This document shows positions 43,922 to 54,122 of a stretch of 64,000 bases of DNA, in pieces. A program made the position numbers and the translations under genes. This stretch comes from Ustilago trichophora (Eukaryota > Basidiomycota > Ustilaginomycetes > Ustilaginales > Ustilaginaceae), in NCBI GenBank assembly GCA_900323505.1, contig OOIN01000026.1:96339-160338 (forward strand), in the 5' to 3' direction. Within the stretch, counting starts at the first letter, position 1. Each line of letters opens with the position of its first letter. The notes below the pieces were generated by a model that ran no database searches, had not been told where the DNA came from, and worked only from the letters and a program-made list of their open reading frames with translations.

Positions 43922-45777
43922 GATGGGGGCTGTTCCATGCAAAAGGGGATGCAAAACTATTCCAATCTACTGAAGTGGAGATAGGGATGGACGCCTTTGA
44001 AACTCTTTGAAATGTAGTCTGATCGTCAGGGTCGAGCGTATCGGGAGTATTAGCCTGGTGTCAGAGCTGTTGAGGTGCGGAAATTGAGCGCCGTTGATCG
44101 TTTTTCACAAACACGTCGTTACAAGGTCGTAAATATCGTCAATGAACCTAGAGCAAGAATGGACGTCGCGGATGTTCTCCAGGTGCCAAGATGAATTTGG
44201 GTTCGGCGAGGGTGTCCGGATGGACGCTATGATGGCAGCACTATGCTATGGGAAGTATGTCCGAGAGGATGATGAGATGAAGATGGTGATGAGAGACGAG
44301 GATGGATGGATGGACGGATGGACGGATGAGGAGGATGATGAGAGGTAGAGGCAGAGGTGACAGAGGTGAAATAGTAGACGTCAAGCTTGCCTGTCAATAA
44401 TGAGACTGGCGGGCAGACAGCTGAGTGAAACTGAGCGTGGTTTGGCAGAGCAATGGGAGAGAGGAGAGAGAGGGAGGCAGAGCTGCCAAACCGGACAAGC
44501 GCCAGAAATCCCAACTTAACGCGGCAACTGTTCACCATACGCTGCTGCCCAACGCGGTATTCCAAAATATATGACTACAAAAAAAAAATTAGAAAAAAAA
44601 AACATGGCTTGAGCCCCATTTGACGCTCAAACACGCGAATCAATTCAACCGGACGCGGAGAAGGGAGAGAGAGAGAAAGAGGAGACCACCGCGTGCCACC
44701 TTTGCCGAAAGTCACAGGCAAATAGGCAGAACGACAGGGCGGGCGGCTAGCTGCCGACAGTAGCGGAGGGATGTTTTATACACAATCTCTCACGTCATGA
44801 GCTGATCCGATGATGGTGACAAAAGGGCTCTCAACATCGGCAAGTGCGCCGTCAAGATGGGCAAAGATCAACTCAAGAAGAATTAGGGGCAAGGCCAGAA
44901 GCTGCAGGATCAGATCTATGGTATTATACTCGAGTGTACTGCTGCAATAGAAGTCCCGCCATGTAACAGATGCATCAGGTCTGTGCGAAAAGCAAATCGG
45001 GTCCATGTCTGTCACTGTTTGGCCATTTAGGCGAGCCTGCGCGATGTGCCGTAGGGTGGATCCGTCGATCTATTACGACCAGCCGAACTGCAATGTCTCG
45101 ACAGAATGAATTTGCAGCAGCAAAGCTTTCAATGAGCGGAGACCAGAATTTCCAAGACGCCTTGACGCGATAGCTATGCAAGATGGACGCAGCGTAGAAG
45201 TTGTTCCTCGTTCCTCTTTCTCTCTTCTCTTTATCTCTTTGACCCGCGGCTTAGCACAGTGCTCCTTTTCGCTCCTCGTGAGATTGAGATGATCGTCAAC
45301 TTGAGCTCCGATTACAAGGGAATGCAGCCTTTAAACTACCATTGCATTTGCCAAGCACAAAGCAGCAGCAACAGGTGCTTTCGGATCAGACCCGATTTGA
45401 GGGGCCAATGCAAAGACCCCTGATTTTCTTTTCCTTTCTTTTTGTTTGTTTGCTGAGACAGTCAACCGGACATGTAGCCGCGCGCATTCCGTACAATATG
45501 TGAGATCTTCTAGGTTCACATTTTTCCTCGAAAAATCACCCCACAAAGCCTTGAGGGTCATGGGACGCCGCAGCTGCACTTTGCGCATGCCACTAAATCG
45601 TAGCAATACATGGCTACTGTACTGTAACTATACGCCTCGCTGCCGACTGCGCGCACTTGCAACCTATGCCCGATTCCTCGATTTTGGGAGAGACACCCGA
45701 CAACTGCGCTCGCGATTGCAACCCTCCTTTCTTCTCAACTGTACTCCATCCACTAGTTACTCAACCATACTTTTATC
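43922..45777. other. 1.9-kb divergent intergenic region
   Basis: Between the Bem1-type and SR-type genes. It contains GATGGA-rich repeats near 44290-44345, A-runs near 44578-44602 and purine tracts near 44455-44480 and 44668-44684. ORFs of up to about 140 codons overlap in several frames and none is recognisable. Confidence 0.5.
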
Positions 45778-46658
45778 ATGGCTACTCGTGTCTACATTGG
45801 CAAGCTCCCCGCTGACGTTCGTCGCGGCGATATCGAAGACCTCTTCCGCGACTATGGCGTAAGTCTCCACTCATCTCAAACTCATCCATCGTAAGCATTG
45901 TGTACATTTGCTGACCCGCACATCCTGTGCTCTGGCTTTGGCTGCCTACACTTGTCATCGGGCTACAGCGCCTCTACGACGTCCGTATCATGGGCTCCTT
46001 CGGCTTTGTCGAGTTCGAGCATCCTCGTGACGCTGAGGACGCCGTCAAGGATTTGACGGCAAGAACTTCATGGGCGAACGTATCGTAGTTCAGCACGCCA
46101 AGAGCGGCGAGCGTCGCCGCGAGCCTGCTGGCTACGGTTCTGAACCTTTTGACCGTCGTGGTGGCGGTAGCAGCTACGGCCGCGATCCTCCCTCGTCCCG
46201 CTACGGCGCTCCCCCCGCCCCTCGACGGGAGCCCGTGTGCGCCGCGGTCAGTTCCGTTGCATTGTCTCCAACCTCCCACCCAACACCAGCTGGCAAGACC
46301 TCAAGGACATCGGTCGCGAGCACGGTTCCATCTCTTTTGCCGACGTCGACTCTTCACGTCCCGATGAGGGCGTCATCGAGTACGACAACCGTGAGGACTA
46401 CGAGCGCGCTCTTGACAAGATCGAGGGTATCGAGCTCCGTGGCTACAAGCTTCGCATCGACCCCGCTCGTCCTCCTCGCGATGAGCGCGACCGCAGCCCC
46501 TCCCCCCGCCCCCCCCTCGTCGACGTGATGACAGCCGTGAACCCCGTGATCGCGAAGACAGTCGCGAGCCTGCACCTGAGCGCAACGGACGCTACGACAG
46601 CCGAAGCCCCCTCCCTCCTCGTGATGACGACGATGTTCCCCGTCCTCGCGATGACTAA
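45778..46658 (+). CDS. SR-type RNA-binding protein with two RRMs, three frame breaks
   Basis: Probable splicing or mRNA-export factor of the SRSF1/Srp2 group. Exon 1 (45778-45858) encodes MATRVYIGKLPADVRRGDIE, the start of RRM1 with RNP2 VYIGKL. A 110-base intron leads to exon 2 at 45969, where RNP1 is GSFGFVEFEH. RRM2 (RCIVSNLPPNTSWQDLKDIG, SFADVDSS, EGVIEYDNREDYERALDKIE) is the pseudo-RRM type with SWQDLKD, diagnostic of SRSF1-like proteins. A short Arg-Asp/Arg-Ser tail follows. The frame changes near 46052 (after AVKDL), near 46230 (before RRGQFRC) and near 46512-46520 (within a C-run), each consistent with one lost base. The restored length is about 257 residues. The stop used is TAA at 46656. 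Confidence 0.85.
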
Positions 46659-48257
46659 GTCCTTCAACAGCTGTTGTTCTCTCTCATCAGGCTCTGTGTG
46701 TAAGTATTGGAGGGTAGCCGGTCACCCGCTGCCCAGACGGAACGAAACCTACGCGCATATCCCCGCGTACCGATGTAATCTCTATCTCTTGTTCTAGCCC
46801 GCGTTTCTGGTCTTTCCAAATCAATCCCTTCTGCTTCGATCGGTCCTTGGCTTCCCTCGTACCTCAGGCCCCATTTCCTGGACCGACCTTCTCCTTCCCT
46901 CCCGTGACGATGGTCTTGCCGCCCTTTTCAAGCAATGCTATTCTTCGATATCTGTGTTTCATCCTTTTGGATTGGTGGTCCCTCCAAATCCCTGGCTGCC
47001 CAACGATCACGTCCCGCTCAGGACCCAAGGAATTCTCCTTCCGTCCGCCCACACTTGAATATTCGAGGTTGGACTCCTCTGCTTTCCTTTCGACTTTTCC
47101 TTACGACTTTGCTGGATTTTTCCATGGTCTTCTCTGGTCCGAACAACGGGTTCCGATAATCCAACCGAATTTTCACATTGAGCAACACATGGCAATCTCG
47201 AGAACGCTCGCAACATACTGACGCTGGTAAAGGGAGATTCTGGATTGAAGGTGATGTTCAACTGCGTTGTATTTAACTCTGTCTATGATGTGCAGATCGA
47301 TGGATGGGCGATGCTGTGGCATCTTCCGCTCTCGATAATCCTGACCCCTCATACACCGCTATTCCATGCTACTCGCTAAGCGACGCTCGAGCAGAGGCTA
47401 TCACAGACCAGACCTTTGCAGGACCACGCTGGTACGCTTCGTTTCCCTCTCCTTCTGGCTTCCCAAGTGCGTTTCAAATCGGCTACTCGTTTTCGCACAG
47501 GCGTTTCATTGGACAAGGTCGAGGAAGCCAACATTGTCCAGATCCGTAGCTGTGCTTTGTTCTGGTGAGTTGTTTCGTCGAAATCATTGTCGATATCCCC
47601 ACGTGCAGCTGCATCGCAGCCCGCCAACTACAAACTATCCGGCCCCGGTTCCGTCATCCTCCAATCGCACGGTTCGCGGCCCATCGACTCGATCGAAGCA
47701 GGACAGCGTTTGTCACGTGTAGAAGAAGCACAATCTGAGTTTGCAAGGTAAGTCCGTCGAAAGGCTCTTTTTCCTGAACTGAGCTTTTCCTAAAGCCATA
47801 ACCAACACTAGTTTGGTTCGGTCCCACATCGCAAGAAGGACTCTCCCTTGCAGCAGCCCCTTCGCGATGCGGCGAAAGACCGTAGTATTAGCAGGCGGCA
47901 GAAAGGGCACAATGCCATCTGTCGGATGCATTCGTTCTGCTCCCTTCTCTTGCTCAGTTTAAAATGGCCAAGGCATAGTCGCCTGTCGCCATCTTCCTGT
48001 ACGATTGCTCCTGCCTCGCACATGCAATCTAAACCAAATCTTGGAAACACACACACACATACACACAACTGGGTCACACCACGCTCATTGATGAGCCATC
48101 AGCCGCCATTAGGTCGAGTCGAATGCGTGTTCAATTGTCCACCTTTATCCTTGTGCTCTCTTCTTCTCTGGCTCTTTGACATGAGAATGATGTGTATCGA
48201 CTATTTGTGCTGTATAGTCAGTCGACTTTGCCGACGGCTCCGAAGAAATCTGTGATT
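46659..48257. other. 1.6-kb region with unresolved coding-like blocks
   Basis: The plus strand shows several protein-like stretches in different frames. Examples are DLLLPSRDDGLAALFKQCYS near 46888, LDSSAFLSTFPYDFAGFFHG near 47070, and the blocks of the candidate gene at 47304. An intron-like GTAAGT..TTCTAG pair (about 46699-46798) suggests a spliced transcript. The gene structure could not be settled. Confidence 0.4.
47304..47962 (+). CDS. Candidate multi-exon gene, unrecognised
   Basis: Protein-like blocks on the plus strand are separated by plausible introns: MGDAVASSALDNPDPSYTAI .. AITDQTFAGPRW (47304 to about 47431), then VSLDKVEEANIVQIRSCALF (about 47502-47563), then GPGSVILQSHGSRPIDSIEA with GQRLSRVEEAQSEFA (to about 47747). 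A GTAAGT donor follows, with a TAG acceptor near 47810 and a final stretch to a stop at 47962. Phases do not agree between blocks two and three, so at least one splice site or base is wrong; this lies in the part of the window with many frame breaks. No family is recognised. It may extend upstream into the blocks at 46.8-47.2 kb. Confidence 0.3.
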
Positions 48258-49411
48258 TTACATATCCAAATTCCTTGTGAACAAATCCTTTCTGACGCCT
48301 GGGTCACTTTCTATCTCTTGGGGATCGTATGCATTGAACAAATCTTGCATAGTTGCGTTGGTACTCTTATCCTTGCCTCCATCCACTGCAGACGAAATTG
48401 GTGAATCGATCGATCATGGCGACGCCCAAATCGTAATCTGCTCCGTGACTGTAGCTATTTTGGCCCTTTGCGCTTGAACCTGTCGCCAAGACGTTTGGGG
48501 AGTAGATGCGGGTGTAGAGGGTGTTTGCTTGACAGGTGTCTACCATGAAGAAGAGTTCGTGGTAGCGTTTTTTGGCCCACATCTGCTCAATGGCGTCTGC
48601 GATGTCTACGGCGGAAATCTCTTCGTAGTCTTGGAATTTGAGGAATTCATCGCCGCCGTGGCCGGTCATGTAGAGAAAGACGTTGCTGCGTGCATCTGAT
48701 TCGAGTCTTTTGACTTTGGCGTTGTGGGGGTAAACGTCCGGTTAAGAGGCGGATAAGGTTCTCTACAGAAACTTCGTAGCCTCGATAGTCTACTTCGACA
48801 TTTTCGCCGTACAGATCGAGTCTATTGGCTGTCGAAGCCCAGACGTTACCAGGAAACTTGTTTCGCGGATTGCAGGCTGCATCATCAGCAAGCATGAGGA
48901 TGATATTTGAATCGGGAATACCGAGCCTTTTGACGGTACGATACATGCCCAGAGTGTTTGCAATGTGTCGATAGTTGAACCAGAATTTGCTGGTGCAGAC
49001 TAGGACAGCCCAGTTGTTAGTATGTCCACCTCTCACCACTGAATCGCGTTCTGAAGTGGTGTTGTGCTGGAAAGAGGTGGATGAAGAGGAGGAGAAGGAG
49101 GAGGGAAGTGTATCCGACAGCCCAGCGTTTTCGAAGAATTGTGTGACCTGCGATACTTGGGCTGGGGTCAGGAATGCTTCTGGGTACGCAAGAGGTGCTA
49201 GAATCGCTACGAGAGCAATGGTGAGGCTGAACAATAGGATTCGTAGAGCTCGCCGTGATGTCGTCCGTGACTGTGATCTTGCTTTTGATGACGCCGCCCG
49301 TGATTGCGGTTGTGACTTGGACCCATGGCTTGCGGTCGAAGCGCGTGACCGAATCTTGCTTGATGTCACCGCACCGTCGGAGGCATTCTCGAGCGCCATC
49401 CTGAGAGACAA
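48258..49411 (-). CDS. GPI8: GPI-anchor transamidase catalytic subunit Gpi8, two frame breaks
   Basis: Cysteine protease-like ER enzyme (legumain/caspase clan C13) that replaces a C-terminal signal with a GPI anchor. The sequence shows a Ser/Arg-rich N-terminus, a membrane helix ([20 protein letters not shown]), then the catalytic domain [40 protein letters not shown], the catalytic His in [16 protein letters not shown] and Cys in [15 protein letters not shown]. Frames change near 48736, between LTGRLPP and [15 protein letters not shown], and near 48390, between DRFTNF and [12 protein letters not shown]. Both are of the one-extra-base (or two-missing) kind. The C-terminus then matches the family (TMQDLFNAY .. 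[12 protein letters not shown]), ending at 48258. Restored length is about 383 residues. The yeast orthologue is essential, so a real knock-out is unlikely. Confidence 0.9.
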
Positions 49412-50365
49412 GCACTACGTCCTCGTTGATAAGGTGTGCCGAACGTGTTGAGGAGCAACGATGAGGAGCAGAAGCGACAAGGATGATGGTCTGGTCTAGA
49501 AATGTGTATGCAGCGAGTGCCGAGACCAACAACGCGTGTGTGGAGCAGTGTTGCCGACTTCCGACCTTTTCCTGTAAGACCCGCGCTCATCGTCAACCAC
49601 AACGTCAAACAGTATTGCACCGCTATAGCAGTCAATTCTTCAAGCAGCTGCCTCCATCAATCTTTGCTTGCCATTCTGCAAGCTATCCCTCACATCAACT
49701 CCTTCACAAATTCGTTTCTTCGCTCTCTTGTAAATTTTCCGCTTCGTCCAACTTGTTTTGTGTGAAGGTGCGCGACGTGGTGTGAAAGATTGCGATACAA
49801 TATGAACTCCGCCATCGCCTCATCGTCGTCTTACCTCCTCTACCTCTGCTTACACCCAAACCCTACAGCTAAAATTTCAACCCCAGCGCCCATCACGCTC
49901 ATCACAACACGTTGTCTTGATGATGCAGGATACCACAGTTCCATACTGTCCAACCTTAAATCTTTGTCCTTCGCTACGTCTCTTCTCCCCAGCACCTTTT
50001 TCTCATGAGTCTCAATCGCATCGACGTTCAGAAAGACAGATCATTCAGAACAGAAGATAGAAAAAAGTACACGAAACGAGATAATGAATTGCTTTACGAA
50101 CAGGCAAGAATGGGATCGAACTTGATCGACCCGACTGGGTGCAAAAAGTACAACATGGAACGAGAAAGAGAGAGTGTGTGTGTGTGTGCGTGCATGCGAG
50201 TATAGCCATCATCGAGATTGGCATCACAAAAAGAACAAGAGAAAGAGTGTGTGGTGTCTATGAAAATGCGCTGTGGATGCTAGCTACACAAGAAAGACGG
50301 AGCAAGATTGTGCTTGAGTAGCGATTTTACTTGGCTTCAGCGGTCTCTTCGCGCTTGTAAGCCCA
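49412..50365. other. Intergenic region upstream of GPI8 / downstream of the repeat-peptide gene
   Basis: 954 bases. In-frame sequence WAYKREETAEAK followed by TAA (to 50327) lies just past the annotated stop of the repeat gene. A (GT)n run lies at about 50175-50190. No other gene is supported. Confidence 0.5.
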
Positions 50366-50966
50366 CTAACGGGGGTCGTAACCGTAGTCGGCAGCGGGGG
50401 CGCCAGCGCCATCGCGCTTCTTGTAGACCCACTGACGGGGATCGTACCCGTAGTCAGCGGCGGGGGCGTCCGAGCGCTTCTTGTAAGCCCACTGACGAGG
50501 GTCGTAGCCGTAGTCAGCAGCAGGAGCACCATTGTCGCGCTTGTAAGCCCACTGACGAGGGTCGTAGCCGTAGTCAGCAGCAGGAGCACCGTTGTCGCGC
50601 TTGTAAGCCCACTGACGAGGGTCGTAGCCGTAGTCAGCAGCAGGAGCACCGTTGTCGCGCTTGTAGACCCACTGACGAGGGTCGTAGCCGTAATCAGCGG
50701 AAGGAGCACCGTTGTCGCGCTTGTACACCCACTGACGAGGGTCGTAGCCGTAGTCAGCAGCAGGAGCACCGTTGTCGCGCTTGTAGACCCACTGACGAGG
50801 GTCGTAGCCGTAATCGGCAGCGGGAGCACCGGCACCATCACGCTTGTAAGCCCACTGACGAGGGTCATAGCCGTAGTCAGCGGAAGGGGCGCCGTTGTCG
50901 CGCTTGTAAGCCCATTGCCTAGGGTCGTAACCGTAGTCGGCAGCGGGGGCACCGTTGTCGCGCTCA
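50366..50966 (-). repeat. Coding minisatellite of 60-63-bp units
   Basis: Ten head-to-tail units, each one codon-repeat of the peptide precursor. Neighbouring units share silent and replacement variants (for example GTA/GCT giving Val or Ala before Tyr), as expected from unequal exchange. The equal spacing superficially recalls a CRISPR array, but units are contiguous and translated. Confidence 0.9.
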
Positions 50967-51097
50967 ACGTTGTTGACGGCAACGGGCTCCGAGCGCTCAA
51001 CAGCGGGGGCGGCGGCAGCTTCGGTGGTGGCGGGGGCAGCCGAGGCAAGGCCGACGGCGACGGCGCCCATCAAGAGGATGGAGGCTTTGAGCTGCAT
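50366..51097 (-). CDS. Secreted precursor of ten tandem Kex2-bounded peptides (KEP/RiPP-like)
   Basis: 243 residues, intronless. The signal peptide MQLKASILLMGAVAVGLASA is followed by an Ala/Glu-rich spacer (TTEAAAAPAVERSEPVAVNN). Ten near-identical repeats of 20-21 residues then fill the protein: consensus DNGAPAADYGYDPRQWAY followed by KR or KKR. Repeats vary at few places (Asn/Gly after Asp, PA/PS, WA/WV). Each dibasic site is a Kex2 site, so about ten free peptides of about 18 residues are predicted after ER-Golgi processing. No cysteines are present. The architecture matches fungal Kex2-processed repeat proteins, some of which are pheromone, surface or dikaritin RiPP precursors. The tenth repeat ends at DPR because TAG (50366-50368) stands where the other repeats have CAG. 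The start at 51097 is chosen because it begins the signal peptide. Confidence 0.9.
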   Translation of the reverse strand: MQLKASILLMGAVAVGLASAAPATTEAAAAPAVERSEPVAVNNVERDNGAPAADYGYDPRQWAYKRDNGAPSADYGYDPRQWAYKRDGAGAPAADYGYDPRQWVYKRDNGAPAADYGYDPRQWVYKRDNGAPSADYGYDPRQWVYKRDNGAPAADYGYDPRQWAYKRDNGAPAADYGYDPRQWAYKRDNGAPAADYGYDPRQWAYKKRSDAPAADYGYDPRQWVYKKRDGAGAPAADYGYDPR

Positions 51098-52206
51098 GGT
51101 GAAGACGGAGCAGCTGCGATCACAACCAAGGTCGAGATGTGTGTTGGAAGGGGAAAAGGTGCTGAGGGTGGTGGTGGTGGTGAAGAGGAAAGAAACGTAC
51201 ACCAAAAGTGGTACTGTGTAAAGAGAGAGAGGATCGACGGATGGGTAAGGAGACGGTCGGTCAGGGCAGAAATGACAGTGGAAACGTCGACTCTTTAAGC
51301 AGAATGGAGGAGCCGAGACGACCGTATGGGACAAGAGTCGCTGTGTACCTCTTGAAATGGAAGCCACCTGGAGAAGCGAGAGAAGCGAGGTGCATCAGTT
51401 GAGGAGAACGGCGCACAACATGCCGAGGACGGAGAGGGCGGCTGCTGGACTGCTGGACTGCTGAATTGCTGGACGGGGATGAGCGCTTGGGAGTATGGAG
51501 AATGGGGACAGGCGAGGTGCAGGGCAAGAGCAGGGCAAGAGCAGGGCAAGGGCAAGGGCCGATGGCGAGTATGAGCGCTTGGTTCGCCTGTGGGTAGGCT
51601 ACTGTAGTAGCTCAGGTACGGCACGAGGGAGGGATGTGTACAATCAATGACTCTGTAGGAACGTAAGCCAAAGAGAAAGCCGAGGTTGAGTTGCAAGGTT
51701 GAAGGAGGATGCCGAGGAGAGGTGCTGCATTGTGTGGCACATGCTCGGATGATGTGCTGGCTCAGCAAAAAGAAAGAGAGGTGTGGCGGTTCAGCTGGTC
51801 TTGTTGACTGCTACTGCAAAGCGGATCATGAATAAGGCACTCAAACGGGAGGTGGTAGATCGCCCAGAAACTAAGTCAGAGCGAAGAGGGCGTGGAGCGT
51901 AGTGTAGAGAATGCGGAAGCAAGGGGACAGAGGGCAACAGCGGACGGCGGCGGCAGAGTGAGGCGCAAGCGAATCAAGCGGTGACGATCCAGGACATGCT
52001 GTTTGCTGATGCTCTTCCGAGCCCGAGCGGCGAGCGACAACGTGATGCGAGACCCGCGCAGAGCAGCGACACAGTCAGAGAACCCAGCTGCAATTTAGAG
52101 GAACAGGGAGACAGGGACAGGGCGCCTACCGTTCCTCGCGCTGCATGGGACGGCTGGGAGGCACGCAAGGGGCATGAGCGCCAGCAGGGCGCAATTCCAC
52201 ACAGGC

Positions 52207-52237
52207 CGCTCACGCTCACGCTCACGCTCACGCTCAC
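52207..52237 (+). repeat. Hexamer repeat (CGCTCA)n
   Basis: About five tandem copies of CGCTCA in gene-poor DNA. Confidence 0.8.
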
Positions 52238-54084
52238 GACGGGACACCTCGAACAAGGCGCACTGGAACAGAGCTGAACGCCTCAACACACACCAACGAG
52301 GCAAAGTGGGATCCAGACGGTGGAGGAGCGGAGCTGAGCTGGAGCTCAACCAAGGTCATCTGAGGGCATCTGGTCAACGGCACAAGCCCATCCGACGGAT
52401 GTGAGGGAATCAGGAAGAAGTGGATGGTGGGTTGGACAGGTTGATGTGCTGCGTTTCACATTTGCCTTTCTCATGTTCAAGTCGGGTGCTAAACGCCGGA
52501 AGGGCCTTTCGATCGTTTTTTGTTTTTACTATTTATTGTAATTTCTATTTGATAATGGCAGAGAAAGAGAGCAAACAACGCCTCCTCGTTGGTGCGAAAG
52601 AAATGCTCTCTTGCACCTCGGCTAACAGCGAGATTTTTGTGCTCAAGAATTCGAATTTAATCGTACAAAAATAAAACTTTGCCTAGACCCACAGGCTACC
52701 CTTCTGCAGTGATGATGTACGAGTTAGTCTTTGGAGCAACGACAAAAAATAACAAAAAAATAGCGTGAGAAGTGTCTAAGAATGAGCCTCCCATTCGAAA
52801 GAGCTCAAGAACCTTGGCAACAATGCCCAGCCGCTCGCCAACTCGCCAAACCAATTGCCACTGAGATACCCATTCTGTCACTGTCAATCTCCCGACGATC
52901 CGACAAGGGAAAAGACGGGAGAAACAGAGCGAAGCCAAGAAAAGGAAAGAAACCAGAAAGTGGCACAGCAAGTACAACGCACGGAGCGAGCCGACATGAG
53001 ATGAAGGGGCCAATCTTTTCGTTCTTTCCAAGATCGACAGCTTGGATTTGAGCTCCGGGAGAGCACAGGCAACTAGACAAGACCGACAAGGTTCAAGCTT
53101 CGGCGAGTGTGGGACTTTTTTTTTTTTTTTCCTTTTCTCGATGAGCGGCATTCATCATCAATCAGCAAGCAAGGTCACTGTTACGGATATGAGGACAAAG
53201 GGATCTAAATAACAAATGGCGTTGCAAGGCTCAGCCACTTTACATCATGTGTTTGTGAATGAACCAATAGAAAAGATGGATGGCGTTGGAGGGGGGGTCC
53301 ATGGGGGGAGAGGAGCACATGATGACAGGAAGGGGAGCGGAGATGGACAAGTCAGACGCCCAATATGCATCAATGCCTCGAAGCACGACAACGCATGAAA
53401 GGGATGAACAAGGAGGTCTGGGAATTCCATCCTCACCCAAATCCGGGCTCAAAAAAAAAGAGACACACAGGCAAGGAGGTTCTCGCCGCTCCCTGCTGTT
53501 ACCACAGTGCAGTGGTGTGCTGTGCTGTGCTGTGCTTTTTCTTGCTTTCTGAAGATCGGGTCTTGAACTGATCACACAGTATGCAGGAAAAGAAGGCTAA
53601 AGCGTGCGGACTTTGAAATGGCTTGGGAAAGGTCGGAGCGCCAACACTACGCCTTTTCTTAAGGAGGAGGAGTTTGAAAAAGACGGCGGCAAAGCGGTAC
53701 TGTACATGCAGACCTTCACACACTCTTTTTCTCTCTCTCTGTGTGTCCAATCTCCATCTGTTCTCACTTCGGCCGCCTTGAACCTTGAGCCCCACGCAGC
53801 CGTCACTCATTGCCTCTGCATCAGCAATACCGTTACAGTAATCGCCCGACCGACGATATCCTTCTTCGCACGACGCGGAGCTGGCGAGTCCGTGAGCACC
53901 GTGCGAGACACACATGCCAAGGTTGGAAGGCCGCGAAGCGCATGTTTCACCAAGTGGGAATCGCCTTTCACCGTGCTGACTGCGATCGGAAACAAGGGCC
54001 GAACAACGGCTTGGCGCTTAAGTGTCTCTCCGGTCGACATGTCAAAAAGCGTGGAGAAGGGCTCCCCGAACAGTGCAGTGTGCA

Positions 54085-54122
54085 TCAGCAGCAACAGCAG
54101 CAGCAGCAGCAGCAGCAGCAAC
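54085..54122 (+). repeat. (AGC)n trinucleotide run
   Basis: About twelve AGC/CAG units with one AAC interruption, in gene-poor DNA. It is open in several frames but has no coding context. Confidence 0.85.

Noticed and set aside
50366..50966. CRISPR-like array of regularly spaced repeats
   Set aside because: Units are contiguous, 60-63 bases, in one open frame with a signal peptide, and the genome is eukaryotic; it is a coding minisatellite.
50366..51097. Orthologue of the smut repellent Rep1
   Set aside because: The processing layout is similar, but as I recall Rep1 peptides are longer and more surface-active than these hydrophilic 18-20-mers; the repeat sequence was not recognised as Rep1.
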